A stretch of 64,000 nucleotides of DNA from positions 19,262,396-19,326,395 of the forward strand of contig CM026402.1 of the NCBI GenBank assembly GCA_014843695.1, in the 5' to 3' direction. The stretch comes from Archivesica marissinica (taxonomy: Eukaryota; Mollusca; Bivalvia; Venerida; Vesicomyidae). The position numbers were made by a program, and so were the translations under genes. Under the pieces are notes generated by a model. It searched no databases, was not told where the DNA came from, and was given only the letters and a program-made list of their open reading frames with translations. This document shows, in pieces, positions 1 through 11,134 of this stretch (position 1 is its first letter; every line of letters begins with the position of its first letter).

Positions 1-32
1 AATCTATTTAGAGGTTTGTAGTGTTGAAATGG
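1..32 (+). mobile_element. right end of TTAA-flanked MITE family 1 (window-edge fragment)
   Basis: The first 32 bases match the right terminus of the family 1 element seen complete at 3019-3251 (tttagaggt...gtgttgaaa...gg) and are followed by TTAA at 33-36. Confidence 0.6.
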
Positions 33-347
33 TTAACTGCTTTCCTCTGTTTTTATCATTGTTTCCTTTGCACAACATGATATAAATCTTCATCCACTTT
101 CTCATCTTAGAATTATTTAAATACAAATTCCTGACGGATGTCAAACAGCATCTATCATTGATATTTCCCGGTTAAAAAAAACAGTAAAAACATGAACATC
201 TTTACCCGAAAATAGTTGCTTATATGTACCGTAACATTTACACAAATTCATGTTTCTATTTCTACTTTATACTTCTGAACAAACAATTTCTGATTATGAC
301 TGGCAGGTGATCTTTCTTCTTTTGGGACACACATCCTTATGCAACAA

Positions 348-478
348 ACATAGCAAGAGAGAGGCACTGTGGAATTGAAGTGCCTTGCCTAAGAGCAGGA
401 TCGTAACGCCTATAGCTCGGCCTCTCACACCTGAAGCGTACACACTACCACTACGCTATCACTACTTCTGATGTAGCA
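348..478 (-). mobile_element. SINE family A fragment (tRNA-derived)
   Basis: Shares with 19933-20118 and 46451-46653 the order 'gcctaag..ca..atcgtaac', 'cctctcacacctgaagcg' and 'cgctatcac'. The B-box-like region is degraded. Confidence 0.5.
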
Positions 479-585
479 CCTTGGATACCGGACAGATTAC
501 GCGGTACATAAACATTCAAAATTTAAACAGAAATCAATATGAACAGATGTTTGATTTTTACGATGGCAAGCTGTTAAAGAGATAT

Positions 586-822
586 ACTGGTCAATAAACT
601 TTACTGGTCAATAAACTTTACTGGTCAATAAACATTACTGGTTAATAAACTTTACTGGTTTACTGGTCAAATAAACTTTACTGGTCAATACACTTTACTG
701 GTTAATAAACTTTACTGGTTAATAAACTTTACTGGTCAATAAACTTTACTGGTCAATAAACGTTACTGGTCAATAAACTTTACTGGTTAATAAACTTTAC
801 TGGTCAATAAACTTTACTGGTC
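586..822. repeat. 18-bp tandem array
   Basis: About 13 copies of an 18-bp unit (tttactggtcaataaact) with C/T variation at one site (ggtcaat or ggttaat). It abuts a SINE fragment. Confidence 0.9.
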
Positions 823-990
823 TCGTGTCAGTGCTTTACACCGTGCACGTAAAAGAACCAGAGGAGATTCTGGAATGGGTCTTTGTTTGTATCATTGCAC
901 TATCCTCCAAAAATCTAAAATGACAAATCTCTTCAGGAGGCGTCGCACATATGGGCAACCAGTTGCGACGATAAATAAACGTAAAACACA
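821..990 (+). mobile_element. SINE family B fragment lacking its tRNA-like head
   Basis: Reverse orientation of the body found at 25495-25791 (gtgcacgtaaaagaaccaga ... tatcattgcactatcctcc ... ataaataaacgtaaaacaca). The tRNA-like part is absent. Confidence 0.65.
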
Positions 991-1162
991 GAAACATCTT
1001 TTCTGCTCCACTCCATGACCGTGAAATAGACAGAAGAGGTGATGGCGTCTTGTCTAAATACATCACTACCAAAGTTCTAATGATGTTCAAACGGTATCCA
1101 TGTCATGGAGGCTCAGTGATATGTAATCATGAAGTAATTCTAAAAAATAAATTATGCTTGTC

Positions 1163-1168
1163 TTTAAT
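1163..1168 (-). promoter_or_regulatory. possible polyadenylation signal of the nucleobindin gene
   Basis: On the minus strand this reads ATTAAA, about 140 nt after the stop codon. It is the commonest variant of the canonical hexamer and I saw no AATAAA between it and the stop. The hexamer alone is weak evidence. Confidence 0.3.
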
Positions 1169-1308
1169 CTTGCAAGTAAATCTCGACATTAATTTAGAAT
1201 AAGGAAGTTTTGTTTTACAATCTTGCTGGTAATACTATTTTCAAGAAAATTTGGCATGTCTATCAATTCAAAGTATGGCAAATTGCACAAAATCGTTTCG
1301 GAGAGCGG

Positions 1309-1469
1309 TTATACAAGTGGCTGCTGGGGCTCGTGTTGACCCGCTCCTTCAAACTTAAGATCTTGACTTTGTTGTTGTTGTCCTTGTTGCTGAGCATTTA
1401 CCTGTTGTTGTTGTTGTTGTTGTTGTTGCTGCTGCTGTTGTGGTACCTGACCTTGAACTGGAGGCATGC
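1309..1469 (-). CDS. nucleobindin exon 13: poly-Gln C-terminus and stop
   Basis: This terminal coding exon (158 nt plus TAA at 1309-1311) is entered in phase 1 through acceptor gcttattatttgtag. It encodes GMPPVQGQVP, twelve consecutive Gln, VNAQQQGQQQQ, then SQDLKFEGAGQHEPQQPLV. The Leu-Lys-Phe motif after a Gln-rich run also occurs near the end of vertebrate nucleobindins, which supports this as the true C-terminus. The distance to exon 12 (about 9.7 kb, including a gap) leaves room for a missed exon. Confidence 0.8.
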
Positions 1470-1621
1470 CTACAAATAATAAGCACAATGTTTACTAATT
1501 TACATTCAAAAGGAAATGGAACAAATTCTTAAGCTAAAACACCAGAGAGATTGTCAGCTTCAACGTTCTGATTCAATCCATTGTAGGCTCCTATGTATAC
1601 ATAGTCATTTCTTATCATCAT

Positions 1622-1842
1622 GAATAAAATATGTTTAAACCAATCTTGCATATCACACCTGATAAATAAAATATGTTTAAACCAATCTTGCATTAATATC
1701 TCACCTGATAAATAAAATATGTTTAAACCAATCTTGCATATCACACCTGATAAATAAAATATGTTTAAACCAATCTTGCATATCACACCTGATAAATAAA
1801 ATATGTTTAAACCAATCTTGCATTAATATCTCACCTGATAAA
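1622..1842. repeat. about 36-45-bp tandem array, five copies
   Basis: Five copies of ataaaatatgtttaaaccaa followed by tcttgcat, separated by either 'atcacacctgat' or 'taatatctcacctgat'. It lies about 150 bp upstream of exon 13 in transcription, close to its splice acceptor. Confidence 0.85.
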
Positions 1843-2734
1843 TTTAGTAAAATACATCCAGAAAAACAATTTTAGCTATTAAAGCATGAACTTTCCCCCC
1901 CCCTTTTATAGCATACACAACATAATCGTCACATGTTAACACTATACATAGTACTTAATGAACATATAATTATAATTCTTATCTATTTAATATGACTTTG
2001 TGCTGACAGTTATAAATATTTCCTATTTCAAAATTCTTGCAGCTGATGCATGGATGTCATAAAAGGTGTCCGTCTTACAAGTTATATAAATCACTCTCAT
2101 TGGCACAGATGAAAGTGTATATGTGGTCATTTGTGTGGGGGGAAACAGGAGTACTTAGTAGTGTGGTAAATGGACAAACTAAGTATTATCAATGGAGAAA
2201 ATAGTAAGAAAATATGAAGTTCGTAAAATTAGAATAAAATATATTTAGTAATTGACCAAATTAATGAATCATACCATATTACCCAGAAGTCAACTTTATT
2301 TTACTAGTAAACATACTGTAATTGGCAATGCTTACTTATGTATAAATCTTAATACTTAATCAGACGTACAAACAGCCCTAAAACCAAACATCACTCACTC
2401 GATTTATCGCTCAGATAAACTTGTAGGTGAATATATAGTGTATGTTTGTAGACTTTATGTTGGGTAGAATTCTAGGTGAATATATACAGTACAATTTTTA
2501 ATTAGCAATTGCAATTATATGAAAGATAACCTTTAAAAACAGTAGTATCAATATGTATGTATGTTCCATGTCTATCAAACCCCTTACTATTAGTGACGCA
2601 TTACTATTAGTGACGTATTACTATTAGTGTTCAAGTAGAACTATTCCTATATATTTCAGGAAATAGTCACTTAACACTGTGAAACTTTTAGATAAATGTA
2701 TGATAGGCATTAATACAACCAGTTCAGCCTGATA
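1843..2734. other. intron 12 sequence, no feature recognised
   Basis: AT-rich unique-looking sequence with no exon-like open frame. It includes a SINE E-like scrap (tggcacagatgaaagtgtat, near 2101) and three short repeats of tattactattagtgacg near 2585-2630. Confidence 0.5.
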
Positions 2735-2806
2735 GCCGTGATCGTATAGTGGTTAGTACTTCGCGTTGTGGCCGCGACAACCCAGGTTCAAATCCTGGTC
2801 ACGGCA
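2735..2806 (+). tRNA. tRNA-His (GTG)
   Basis: A 72-base cloverleaf is visible. The acceptor arm GCCGTGA pairs with TCACGGC, followed by discriminator A. The D-arm region is TCGTATAGTGGTTAGTA, a canonical A box. The anticodon arm has loop TTGTGGC with anticodon GTG, and the T arm CCCAGGTTCAAATCCTGG carries a B box. It closely resembles the animal nuclear tRNA-His consensus. As usual for tRNA-His, the extra 5' G is not encoded. It lies antisense in the last intron of the nucleobindin gene. Intact stems distinguish it from the tRNA-derived SINEs in this window. Confidence 0.95.
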
Positions 2807-3018
2807 TTGCATATAAGCAGCTGACTTATATTTTTGGAAGAGATAAATCCATCCTTTTTAACATTTTTCATGCAGCTCCAATTTTACGCATCAAGTCTCA
2901 ACAGCGATGCAATTAATGGACGTAGATGTACATCACTATTAGCAGCATGCTATATCAATATTGCAAGTTCTACACATGTTTTAGGGTAAAGAAATCCATC
3001 ATGGTTAAACCGATTTAA

Positions 3019-3251
3019 CCCATTCAACACCAAGTAACTGACATGCACTGGTCCATGATATTCTTAGACCAATAAATAAATAAGAAAATTACATTCGGAC
3101 CAGTTCATTTATCAAGATGGGTAATTTTGTCTAAAATTAGTAATACTACTTGCAAAAAGTGCAGATCCTGATGAGACGGCTCATCATGAGCCGGCTCATC
3201 TGGATCTACACTTTTTGTAAGCCTATATAGAGGTCTGTGGTGTTGAAAGGG
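3019..3251 (+). mobile_element. MITE family 1 (piggyBac-type, TTAA target)
   Basis: A complete 233-bp element between TTAA at 3015-3018 and 3252-3255. Its ends are CCCATTCAACACCA and TGGTGTTGAAAGGG, imperfect inverted repeats beginning with CCC. An internal hairpin reads gatgagacggctcat / atgagccggctcatc between two 'gatc' arms. TTAA duplication with CCC termini is the piggyBac signature. It is too short to encode a transposase. Confidence 0.85.
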
Positions 3252-3418
3252 TTAAACCGATTTAATGTACTAGAAAATATATTTGTATAATCTTATTTTG
3301 ACTACCAGTAGGTTTGTCTGTTTATTATGAGACTCTTCGTATCACCAATTCTCCTCAACAAATCTAACGGCAATGAATTTAAATCACTTTTAGCAATGTT
3401 TTAATATTGCACGCTTAA

Positions 3419-4363
3419 CCCTTTCCCTCATAGAAGCACCTCTTGATGCCATTACCAATACGACATACATTGACAATGTAGTAACCAAACCATTGTTCAT
3501 AATAAAGACCAGAATCTCATGTAGTACCAGTAATATCTATGGAGGTGGGATAGATATGGCGACTACTTATCCCATGTAGTCACAGTAATATCTATGGAGG
3601 TGGGATAGATATGGCGACTACTTATCCCATGTAGTCACAGTAATATCTATGGAGGTGGGATAGATATGGCGACTACTTATCCACTGCATGATAGCTATAT
3701 GGCTGTCGTTTGAATGGAGATATAATAGTATATTAACCTAAATCTCTATGAAGTCCCAGTAATATCTATTGAGGTGGGATAGATATGGCGACTACTTATC
3801 CACTGCATGATAGCTAAATGGCTGTCGTTTGAATGGAGATATAATAGTATATTAACCTAAATCTCTATGAAGTCCCAGTAATATCTATTGAGGTGGGATA
3901 GATATGGCGACTACTTATCCACTGCATGATAGCTAAATGGCTGTCGTTTGTATGGAGATATAATTATTATATTAACCTAAATCTCCATGAAGTCCCAGTA
4001 ATATCTATGGAGGTGGGATAGATATGGCAACTACTTATCCATTGCATGATAGCTAAATGGCTGCCGTTTGTATGGAGATATAATAGTATATTAACCTAAA
4101 TCTCATGTAGTCCCAGTAATATCTATGTAGTTGGGATAGATATGGCAACTACTTATCCATTGCATGATAGCTAAATGGCTGCCGTTTGTATGGAGATATA
4201 ATAGTATATTAACCTAAATCTCTTGAAGGAAAGGGTTAAATGGCTGTCGTTTGTAAGGAGATATAATAGTATATTAACCTAAATCTCTCGAAGGAAAGGG
4301 TTAATTAGTGGAGGGTGCGGGGAGGAATATGTAACTGATCCTAAATCTCTATGAAGGAAAGGG
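3419..4363 (+). mobile_element. MITE family 2 (TTAA target) with internally expanded repeats
   Basis: The left end CCCTTTCCCTCATAGAAGC follows TTAA (3415-3418). Right-type ends GAAGGAAAGGG followed by TTAA occur three times, at 4235, 4300 and 4363, as nested or repeated termini. Between them, segments 'cccagtaatatctat..aggtgggatagatatggcgactacttatcc' and 'gcatgatagctaaatggctg' are repeated about seven times with periods near 60 and 120 bp. I read this as one element whose interior and right end were amplified. Confidence 0.75.
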
Positions 4364-4600
4364 TTAAACGAGGCACTCGCATACACGAGAATTTCGTATT
4401 TTTAACAGTAACATCTTTCTTTTTATTTATTATCATTCTGTGTAATCTTCGTGGATATTTTACACTGCAGGAATGAGAAAGGAAGTGGAGTTATTGTGGG
4501 AGTGAGGTGGGAGGGGCACTTCACACCTTACTGGACACCGATGTCTCACCAGAATTTAAAATTATATACCGATAATGCTGAAAATAGGAAACTTTTTAAA

Positions 4601-5080
4601 ACCGGTATGCCGTACAATACAATTCCCATTCATGGGATGAAAGGTGTGCTGTCAGTATAAACCGGTATGCCGTACAACACAATTCCCATTCATGGGGTGA
4701 AAGGTGTGCTGTCAGTATAAACCGGTATGCTGTACAGCACAATTCCCATTCATGGGGTGAAAGGTGTGCTGTCAGTATAAACCGGTATGCCGTACAACAC
4801 AATTCCCATTCATGGGGTGAAAGGTGTGCTGTCAGTATAAACCGGTATGCTGTACAGCACAATTCCCATTCATGGGGTGAAAGGTGTGCTGTCAGTATAA
4901 ACCGGTATGCCGTACAACACAATTCCCATTCATGGGGTGAAAGGTGTGCTGTCAGTATAAACCGGTATGCTGTACAGCACAATTCCCATTCATGGGGTGA
5001 AAGGTGTGCTGTCAGTATAAACCGGTATGCCGTACAACACAATTCCCATTCATGGGGTGAAAGGTGTGCTGTCAGTATAA
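4601..5080. repeat. 60-bp array in 120-bp dimers, eight copies
   Basis: Exactly eight 60-bp units beginning accggtatgc. From unit 2 on, two variants alternate strictly (cgtacaacac and tgtacagcac), so the evolving unit is a 120-bp dimer. Each strand is open through the array only because 60 is a multiple of three. Confidence 0.95.
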
Positions 5081-5216
5081 ATGTATATACATGTAGTTCC
5101 TTATTCCAAGAATTAAGCAAGATAATTGTACAGTGAATTGAAATATATGTTTCTATGACAACATTGACCATGTTTGTTTCCTCAGAGGCTGGTGAGCTTA
5201 AACTTTATTTATTTTA

Positions 5217-5431
5217 CAACGATTGCGAAGTAAGTTCTAACAACTTATATTAATCACTCTCATTGGCAAGGATGAAAGCGTAAATGTGGTCATTCATGTG
5301 GGAGGAAACCGGAGTATCCCCACTTGTCCGATCTGGCGACCACCGTACCATCTCACATACTTCCCGGTCCAAGGATCGAACCCGGGTTGCATTGGTGAGA
5401 AGCGAACGCACTAACCACTGCGCTAATTGGA
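5217..5431 (-). mobile_element. SINE family E (tRNA-derived)
   Basis: Shares 'gcgaagtaagttctaacaac', 'ttatattaatcactctc', 'gtgggaggaaaccggagta' and the tRNA-like end 'ggatcgaacccgggttgcat ... actaaccactgcgctaat' with 34089-34313. The B-box complement identifies the minus strand as sense. Confidence 0.75.
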
Positions 5432-5962
5432 CAGCTGGTGCATATTGTGATAGTACGCTCTTAACGCGTAGTGTGTATCATCAAAACACTCATTCATGAG
5501 CTAATGCCAAGTAAGGTGTTAAGTGTCCCCTGCTCCCAGTCGTTTGCACAAAGTGGGAGACGAGGTCTAGCTGAGGAGGACAAGCCAAACATGCAGACGT
5601 TTCACAAACTAATCTATTCTTGACATTTAGGCATTAGTACATCGCAAAAAGCAAATAAAATGCATTTTTTCACACGTATAAATGCGTTGCTACTACAAAT
5701 TCTTCCGAATACATTCGAACACTAACATTGAATCAATAAACAATGTTTTTGTGATCTACAAACTTTCAAAATTGAAAGTAGGATTTCATATAATGACCAT
5801 CCACGATCCTGAATTGACGTTTGTTTGTCATCGGAGTCAATACTCAACAATATTGTTGACTAAGGGTGTTATGGGTTGAGGAATGATTGCCTAATAAGGT
5901 GATAATGTCTGATATTAGCATGATATGATGTAGAGGAAAACCAGTTGTACTAGCAAGTGTTA

Positions 5963-7438
5963 CAGGGAGGTGACCACTCGCCCACATGGTTCACCGGCAG
6001 CGAGGGTAAATAAGCTCAATTATCAGGGAGGCGACTGCTCGCCCACATGGTTCGCCGGCAGCGAGGGTAAATAAGCTCAATCATCTAGGAGGCGACCGCT
6101 CGCCCACATGGTTCGCCGGCAGCGAGGGTAAATAAGCTCAATTATCAGGGAGGCGACCGCTCGCCCACATGGTTCGCCGGCAGCGAGGGTAAATAAGCTC
6201 AATTATCAGGGATGTGACCGCTCGCCCACATGGTTCGCCGGCAGCGAGGGTAAATAAGCTCAATTATCAGGGATGTGACTGCTCGCCCACATGGTTCACC
6301 GGCAGCGAGGGTAAATAAGCTCAATTATCAGGGATGTGACTGCTCGCCCACATGGTTCGCCGGCAGCGAGGGTAAATAAGCTCAATTATCAGGGATGTGA
6401 CTGCTCGCCCACATGGTTCACCGGCAGCGAGGGTAAATAAGCTCAATTATCAGGGATGTGACCGCTCGCCCACATGGTTCGCCGGCAGCGAGGGTAAATA
6501 AGCTCAATTATCAGGGATGTGACTGCTCGCCCACATGGTTCGCCGGCAGCGAGGGTAAATAAGCTCAATTATCAGGGATGTGACCGCTCGCCCACATGGT
6601 TCGCCCGCACGCAGCGAGGGTAAATAAGCTCAATTATCAGGGATGTGACTGCTCGCCCACATGGTTCACCGGCAGCGAGGGTAAATAAGCTCAATTATCA
6701 GGGATGTGACCACTCGCCCACATGGTTCGCCGGCAGCGAGGGTAAATAAGCTCAATTATCAGGGATGTGACTGCTCGCCCACATGGTTCACCGGCAGCGA
6801 GGGTAAATAAGCTCAATATCAGGGATGTGACTGCTCGCCCACATGGTTCACCGGCAGCGAGGGTAAATAAGCTCAATTATCAGGGATGTGACTGCTCGCC
6901 CACATGGTTCACCGGCAGCAAGGTAAATAAGCTCAATTATCAGGGATGTGACCGCTCGCCCACATGGTTCGCGGCAGCGAGGGTAAATAAGCTCAATTAT
7001 CAGGGATGTGACCTGCTCGCCCACATGGTTCACCGGCAGCGAGGGTAAATAAGCTCAATTATCAGGGATGTGACCGCTCGCCCACATGGTTCGCCGGCAG
7101 CGAGGGTAAATAAGCTCAATTATCAGGGATGTGACTGCTCGCCCACATGGTTCACCGGCAGCGAGGGTAAATAAGCTCAATTATCAGGGATGTGACTGCT
7201 CGCCCACATGGTTCACTGGCAGCGAGGGTAAATAAGCTCAATTATCAGGGATGTGACTGCTCGCCCACATGGTTCACCGGCAGCGAGGGTAAATAAGCTC
7301 AATTATCAGGGAGGCGACCGCTCGCCCACATGGTTCACAGGCAGCAAGGGTAAATAAGCTCAATTATCAGGGAGGTGATCGCTCGCCCACATGGTTCGCC
7401 GGCAGCAAGGGTATATAAGCTCAATTATCAGGGAGGCG
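5963..7438. repeat. 61-bp satellite array, copy 1 (about 24 units)
   Basis: Units read gggatgtgac.gctcgcccac then atggttc.ccggcagcgag and ggtaaataagctcaattatca. There are sub-variants (gaggcgac/gatgtgac; ttcacc/ttcgcc). Single-base indels at a few units (near 6605, 6920, 6970 and 7011) look like sequencing errors or decay. The same array in shorter form occurs at 9626-10223. Confidence 0.95.
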
Positions 7439-7666
7439 ACAATACAAACGTAGTAGCAATGTAGAGAATATAATTTCTACACTATCAATTTAAACTCAAT
7501 TAAAGAAAGTTAGCTAACAAATGACAAAGGTTTCAATACGGTGTGAAAAACTGCAAATATAAAACTGGGAAATATTACAATGGGTGGATACATAAGCTCT
7601 ATATGGTGGTTATACACCATTCACAAGGCCATCTCTAACACATCTCAGAGACTGGCTTCCTGCTAA

Positions 7667-7985
7667 CTTGCTAAATGTATACGGTAATCCCTTCCTCTTA
7701 CTAAGTTTGTTTGTTTTGTTTGGCTTCCTGCTAACTCGCTAAATGTATACGGTAATCCCTTCCTCTTACTAAGTTTGCTTGTTTTGTTTGGCTTCCTGCT
7801 AACTTGCTGAATGTATACGGTAATCCCTTCCTCTTACTAAGTTTGTTTGTTTTGTTTGGCTTCCTGCTAACTCGCTAAATGTATACGGTAATCCCTTCCT
7901 CTTACTAAGTTTGTTTGTTTTGTTTGCCTTCCTGCTAACTCGCTAAATGTATACAGTAATCCCTTCCTCTTACTAAGTTTGTTTG
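7667..7985. repeat. 68-bp tandem array, copy 1 (five units)
   Basis: Five units of ggcttcctgctaactcgcta, aatgtatacggtaatccctt and cctcttactaagtttg. Identical to 10450-10768 at offset 2783. Confidence 0.95.
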
Positions 7986-8150
7986 TTTGCTTTGGAGTTT
8001 ACACAAACAGCTTCGGTCAAACCGCGTCTCTCAAGCTATTATTTGTGAAAGAAGACTACGGATGCCTCTCCGGACAGTATTGCAGGCACGGACGAAAACT
8101 CAGGAAGAACCACTGACCTTCCGCAAGTCAGATGGATAGCCGGATAAGGT
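7978..8150 (-). mobile_element. SINE family C fragment, copy 1
   Basis: Contains 'acaaacagcttcggtcaaac', 'ggatgcctctccggacagtattgcaggcacgg' in part, and 'accactgaccttccgcaag', as in 13525-13813, but lacks the tRNA-like end. Duplicated at 10761-10933. Confidence 0.6.
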
Positions 8151-8351
8151 TTGAGACATACTAAAGATTGTCACAGATTAACCAATACAAATAAATTTTA
8201 ATTACGAGCATCACATATTTCAATATTGTCTAAACGTTCTATTGGCCGGCTGCTTAAGATAGGGTTGATTGTAAGATTTAATAACAAACATGTGTTAAAG
8301 ATGGCCATGTCTGACATCGCAGAAGATTTTGTGACTGCATTCATAACTTAC

Positions 8352-8625
8352 CAGCCTCACTATTCTGCCCCAACTTCTCAGGTGAAGGTCGGCCCAGGGC
8401 CTCGGCTTTTATAACCTGTTCATTATTTACATTTTGCTCATGGGCAGTATTGACCTGTTGTTGGGCTAGCTGCCCCTGTGCAAGGTCATATTCCACCCCT
8501 GTGTTAACTTGGGCCTCGCCTTGAGGGTTAGCCTTTTGTATGGGAACCCCTGTATCAACTGCGCCATCTACTGGATGGTGTACATTTTGTACGGGAATCC
8601 CTGAATCAACTGCGCCATCTACTGG
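8352..8625 (-). pseudogene. partial second copy of nucleobindin exon 12, cut by assembly gap
   Basis: This stretch matches 11135-11408 at a constant offset of 2783 bp, with the same donor and reading frame, and runs into a gap of exactly 1000 N. In the compared flanks I noticed a single substitution (8335 C versus 11118 T). It is either a very recent in-frame tandem copy or, more likely, the other allele placed beside the first by the assembler. It should not be counted as an extra exon without read evidence. Confidence 0.7.
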
Positions 8626-9625
8626 NNNNNNNNNNNNNNNNNNNNNNNNNNNNNNNNNNNNNNNNNNNNNNNNNNNNNNNNNNNNNNNNNNNNNNNNNNN
8701 NNNNNNNNNNNNNNNNNNNNNNNNNNNNNNNNNNNNNNNNNNNNNNNNNNNNNNNNNNNNNNNNNNNNNNNNNNNNNNNNNNNNNNNNNNNNNNNNNNNN
8801 NNNNNNNNNNNNNNNNNNNNNNNNNNNNNNNNNNNNNNNNNNNNNNNNNNNNNNNNNNNNNNNNNNNNNNNNNNNNNNNNNNNNNNNNNNNNNNNNNNNN
8901 NNNNNNNNNNNNNNNNNNNNNNNNNNNNNNNNNNNNNNNNNNNNNNNNNNNNNNNNNNNNNNNNNNNNNNNNNNNNNNNNNNNNNNNNNNNNNNNNNNNN
9001 NNNNNNNNNNNNNNNNNNNNNNNNNNNNNNNNNNNNNNNNNNNNNNNNNNNNNNNNNNNNNNNNNNNNNNNNNNNNNNNNNNNNNNNNNNNNNNNNNNNN
9101 NNNNNNNNNNNNNNNNNNNNNNNNNNNNNNNNNNNNNNNNNNNNNNNNNNNNNNNNNNNNNNNNNNNNNNNNNNNNNNNNNNNNNNNNNNNNNNNNNNNN
9201 NNNNNNNNNNNNNNNNNNNNNNNNNNNNNNNNNNNNNNNNNNNNNNNNNNNNNNNNNNNNNNNNNNNNNNNNNNNNNNNNNNNNNNNNNNNNNNNNNNNN
9301 NNNNNNNNNNNNNNNNNNNNNNNNNNNNNNNNNNNNNNNNNNNNNNNNNNNNNNNNNNNNNNNNNNNNNNNNNNNNNNNNNNNNNNNNNNNNNNNNNNNN
9401 NNNNNNNNNNNNNNNNNNNNNNNNNNNNNNNNNNNNNNNNNNNNNNNNNNNNNNNNNNNNNNNNNNNNNNNNNNNNNNNNNNNNNNNNNNNNNNNNNNNN
9501 NNNNNNNNNNNNNNNNNNNNNNNNNNNNNNNNNNNNNNNNNNNNNNNNNNNNNNNNNNNNNNNNNNNNNNNNNNNNNNNNNNNNNNNNNNNNNNNNNNNN
9601 NNNNNNNNNNNNNNNNNNNNNNNNN
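8626..9625. other. assembly gap of exactly 1000 N
   Basis: A round-number run of N, the usual placeholder for a gap of unknown size. Open frames that cross it carry no information. The sequence on its right restarts at the beginning of the 61-bp array already seen on its left. Confidence 0.99.
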
Positions 9626-10223
9626 AGGGAGGTGACCACTCGCCCACATGGTTCACCGGCGGCGAGGGTAAATAAGCTCAATTATCAGGGAGGCGATTGC
9701 TCGCCCACATGGTTCGCCGGCAGCGAGGGTAAATAAGCTCAATCATCTAGGAGGAGATCGCTCGCCCACATGGTTCGCCGGCAGCGAGGGTAAATAAGCT
9801 CAATTATCAGGGAGGAGATCGCTCGCCCACATGGTTCGCCGGCAGCGAGGGTAAATAAGTTTTGGGTGTGGGTGTGTTTGTGGGTGGGGTTTAAGCTTAA
9901 ATATGAGGGATGTGACTGCCGCACCACATTGGTTCGCTGGCCAGCGAGGGTAAATAAGCTCGATTACATGGATGGTTGCTGCTCGCCCACATGGTTCACT
10001 GGCAGCGAGGGTAAATAAGCTCAATTATCAGGGATGTGACTGCTCGCCCACATGGTTCACCGGCAGCGAGGGTAAATAAGCTCAATTATCAGGGAGGCGA
10101 CCGCTCGCCCACATGGTTCACAGGCAGCAAGGGTAAATAAGCTCAATTATCAGGGAGGTGATCGCTCGCCCACATGGTTCGCCGGCAGCAAGGGTATATA
10201 AGCTCAATTATCAGGGAGGCGAC
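9626..10223. repeat. 61-bp satellite array, copy 2 (about 10 units)
   Basis: The first units reproduce the special leading units of copy 1 (ggaggtgaccactcgccc; aatcatctaggagg), and the last units are identical to those of copy 1. Fewer units lie between. Units at about 9855-9985 are abnormally divergent. Confidence 0.92.
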
Positions 10224-10449
10224 AATACAAACGTAGTAGCAATGTAGAGAATATAATTTCTACACTATCAATTTAAACTCAATTAAAGAAAGTTAGCTAA
10301 CAAATGACAAAGGTTTCAATACGGTGTGAAAAACTGCAAATATAAAACTGGGAAATATTACAATGGGTGGATACATAAGCTCTATATGGTGGTTATACAC
10401 CATTCACAAGGCCATCTCTAACACATCTCAGAGACTGGCTTCCTGCTAA

Positions 10450-10768
10450 CTTGCTAAATGTATACGGTAATCCCTTCCTCTTACTAAGTTTGTTTGTTTT
10501 GTTTGGCTTCCTGCTAACTCGCTAAATGTATACGGTAATCCCTTCCTCTTACTAAGTTTGCTTGTTTTGTTTGGCTTCCTGCTAACTTGCTGAATGTATA
10601 CGGTAATCCCTTCCTCTTACTAAGTTTGTTTGTTTTGTTTGGCTTCCTGCTAACTCGCTAAATGTATACGGTAATCCCTTCCTCTTACTAAGTTTGTTTG
10701 TTTTGTTTGCCTTCCTGCTAACTCGCTAAATGTATACAGTAATCCCTTCCTCTTACTAAGTTTGTTTG
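10450..10768. repeat. 68-bp tandem array, copy 2
   Basis: Five units matching 7667-7985 base for base, as far as I compared. Confidence 0.95.
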
Positions 10769-10933
10769 TTTGCTTTGGAGTTTACACAAACAGCTTCGGT
10801 CAAACCGCGTCTCTCAAGCTATTATTTGTGAAAGAAGACTACGGATGCCTCTCCGGACAGTATTGCAGGCACGGACGAAAACTCAGGAAGAACCACTGAC
10901 CTTCCGCAAGTCAGATGGATAGCCGGATAAGGT
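10761..10933 (-). mobile_element. SINE family C fragment, copy 2
   Basis: Same sequence as 7978-8150 at offset 2783, lying upstream of the exon 12 donor in genomic order. Confidence 0.6.
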
Positions 10934-11134
10934 TTGAGACATACTAAAGATTGTCACAGATTAACCAATACAAATAAATTTTAATTACGAGCATCACATA
11001 TTTCAATATTGTCTAAACGTTCTATTGGCCGGCTGCTTAAGATAGGGTTGATTGTAAGATTTAATAACAAACATGTGTTAAAGATGGCCATGTCTGACAT
11101 CGCAGAAGATTTTGTGATTGCATTCATAACTTAC

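Noticed and set aside
1210..1479. Plus-strand Leu-rich frame
   Set aside because: It is the complement of the poly-Gln exon 13 (CAA/CAG read as TTG/CTG).
4596..5171. 191-codon minus-strand frame with eight 20-residue repeats
   Set aside because: It is the 60-bp array read in frame. No recognised domain, no exon borders, and the repeats are nearly identical at the DNA level.
8341..9736. Frames of 345-446 codons crossing the N block
   Set aside because: Most of their length is unknown bases; only the exon 12 part (8352-8625) has meaning.
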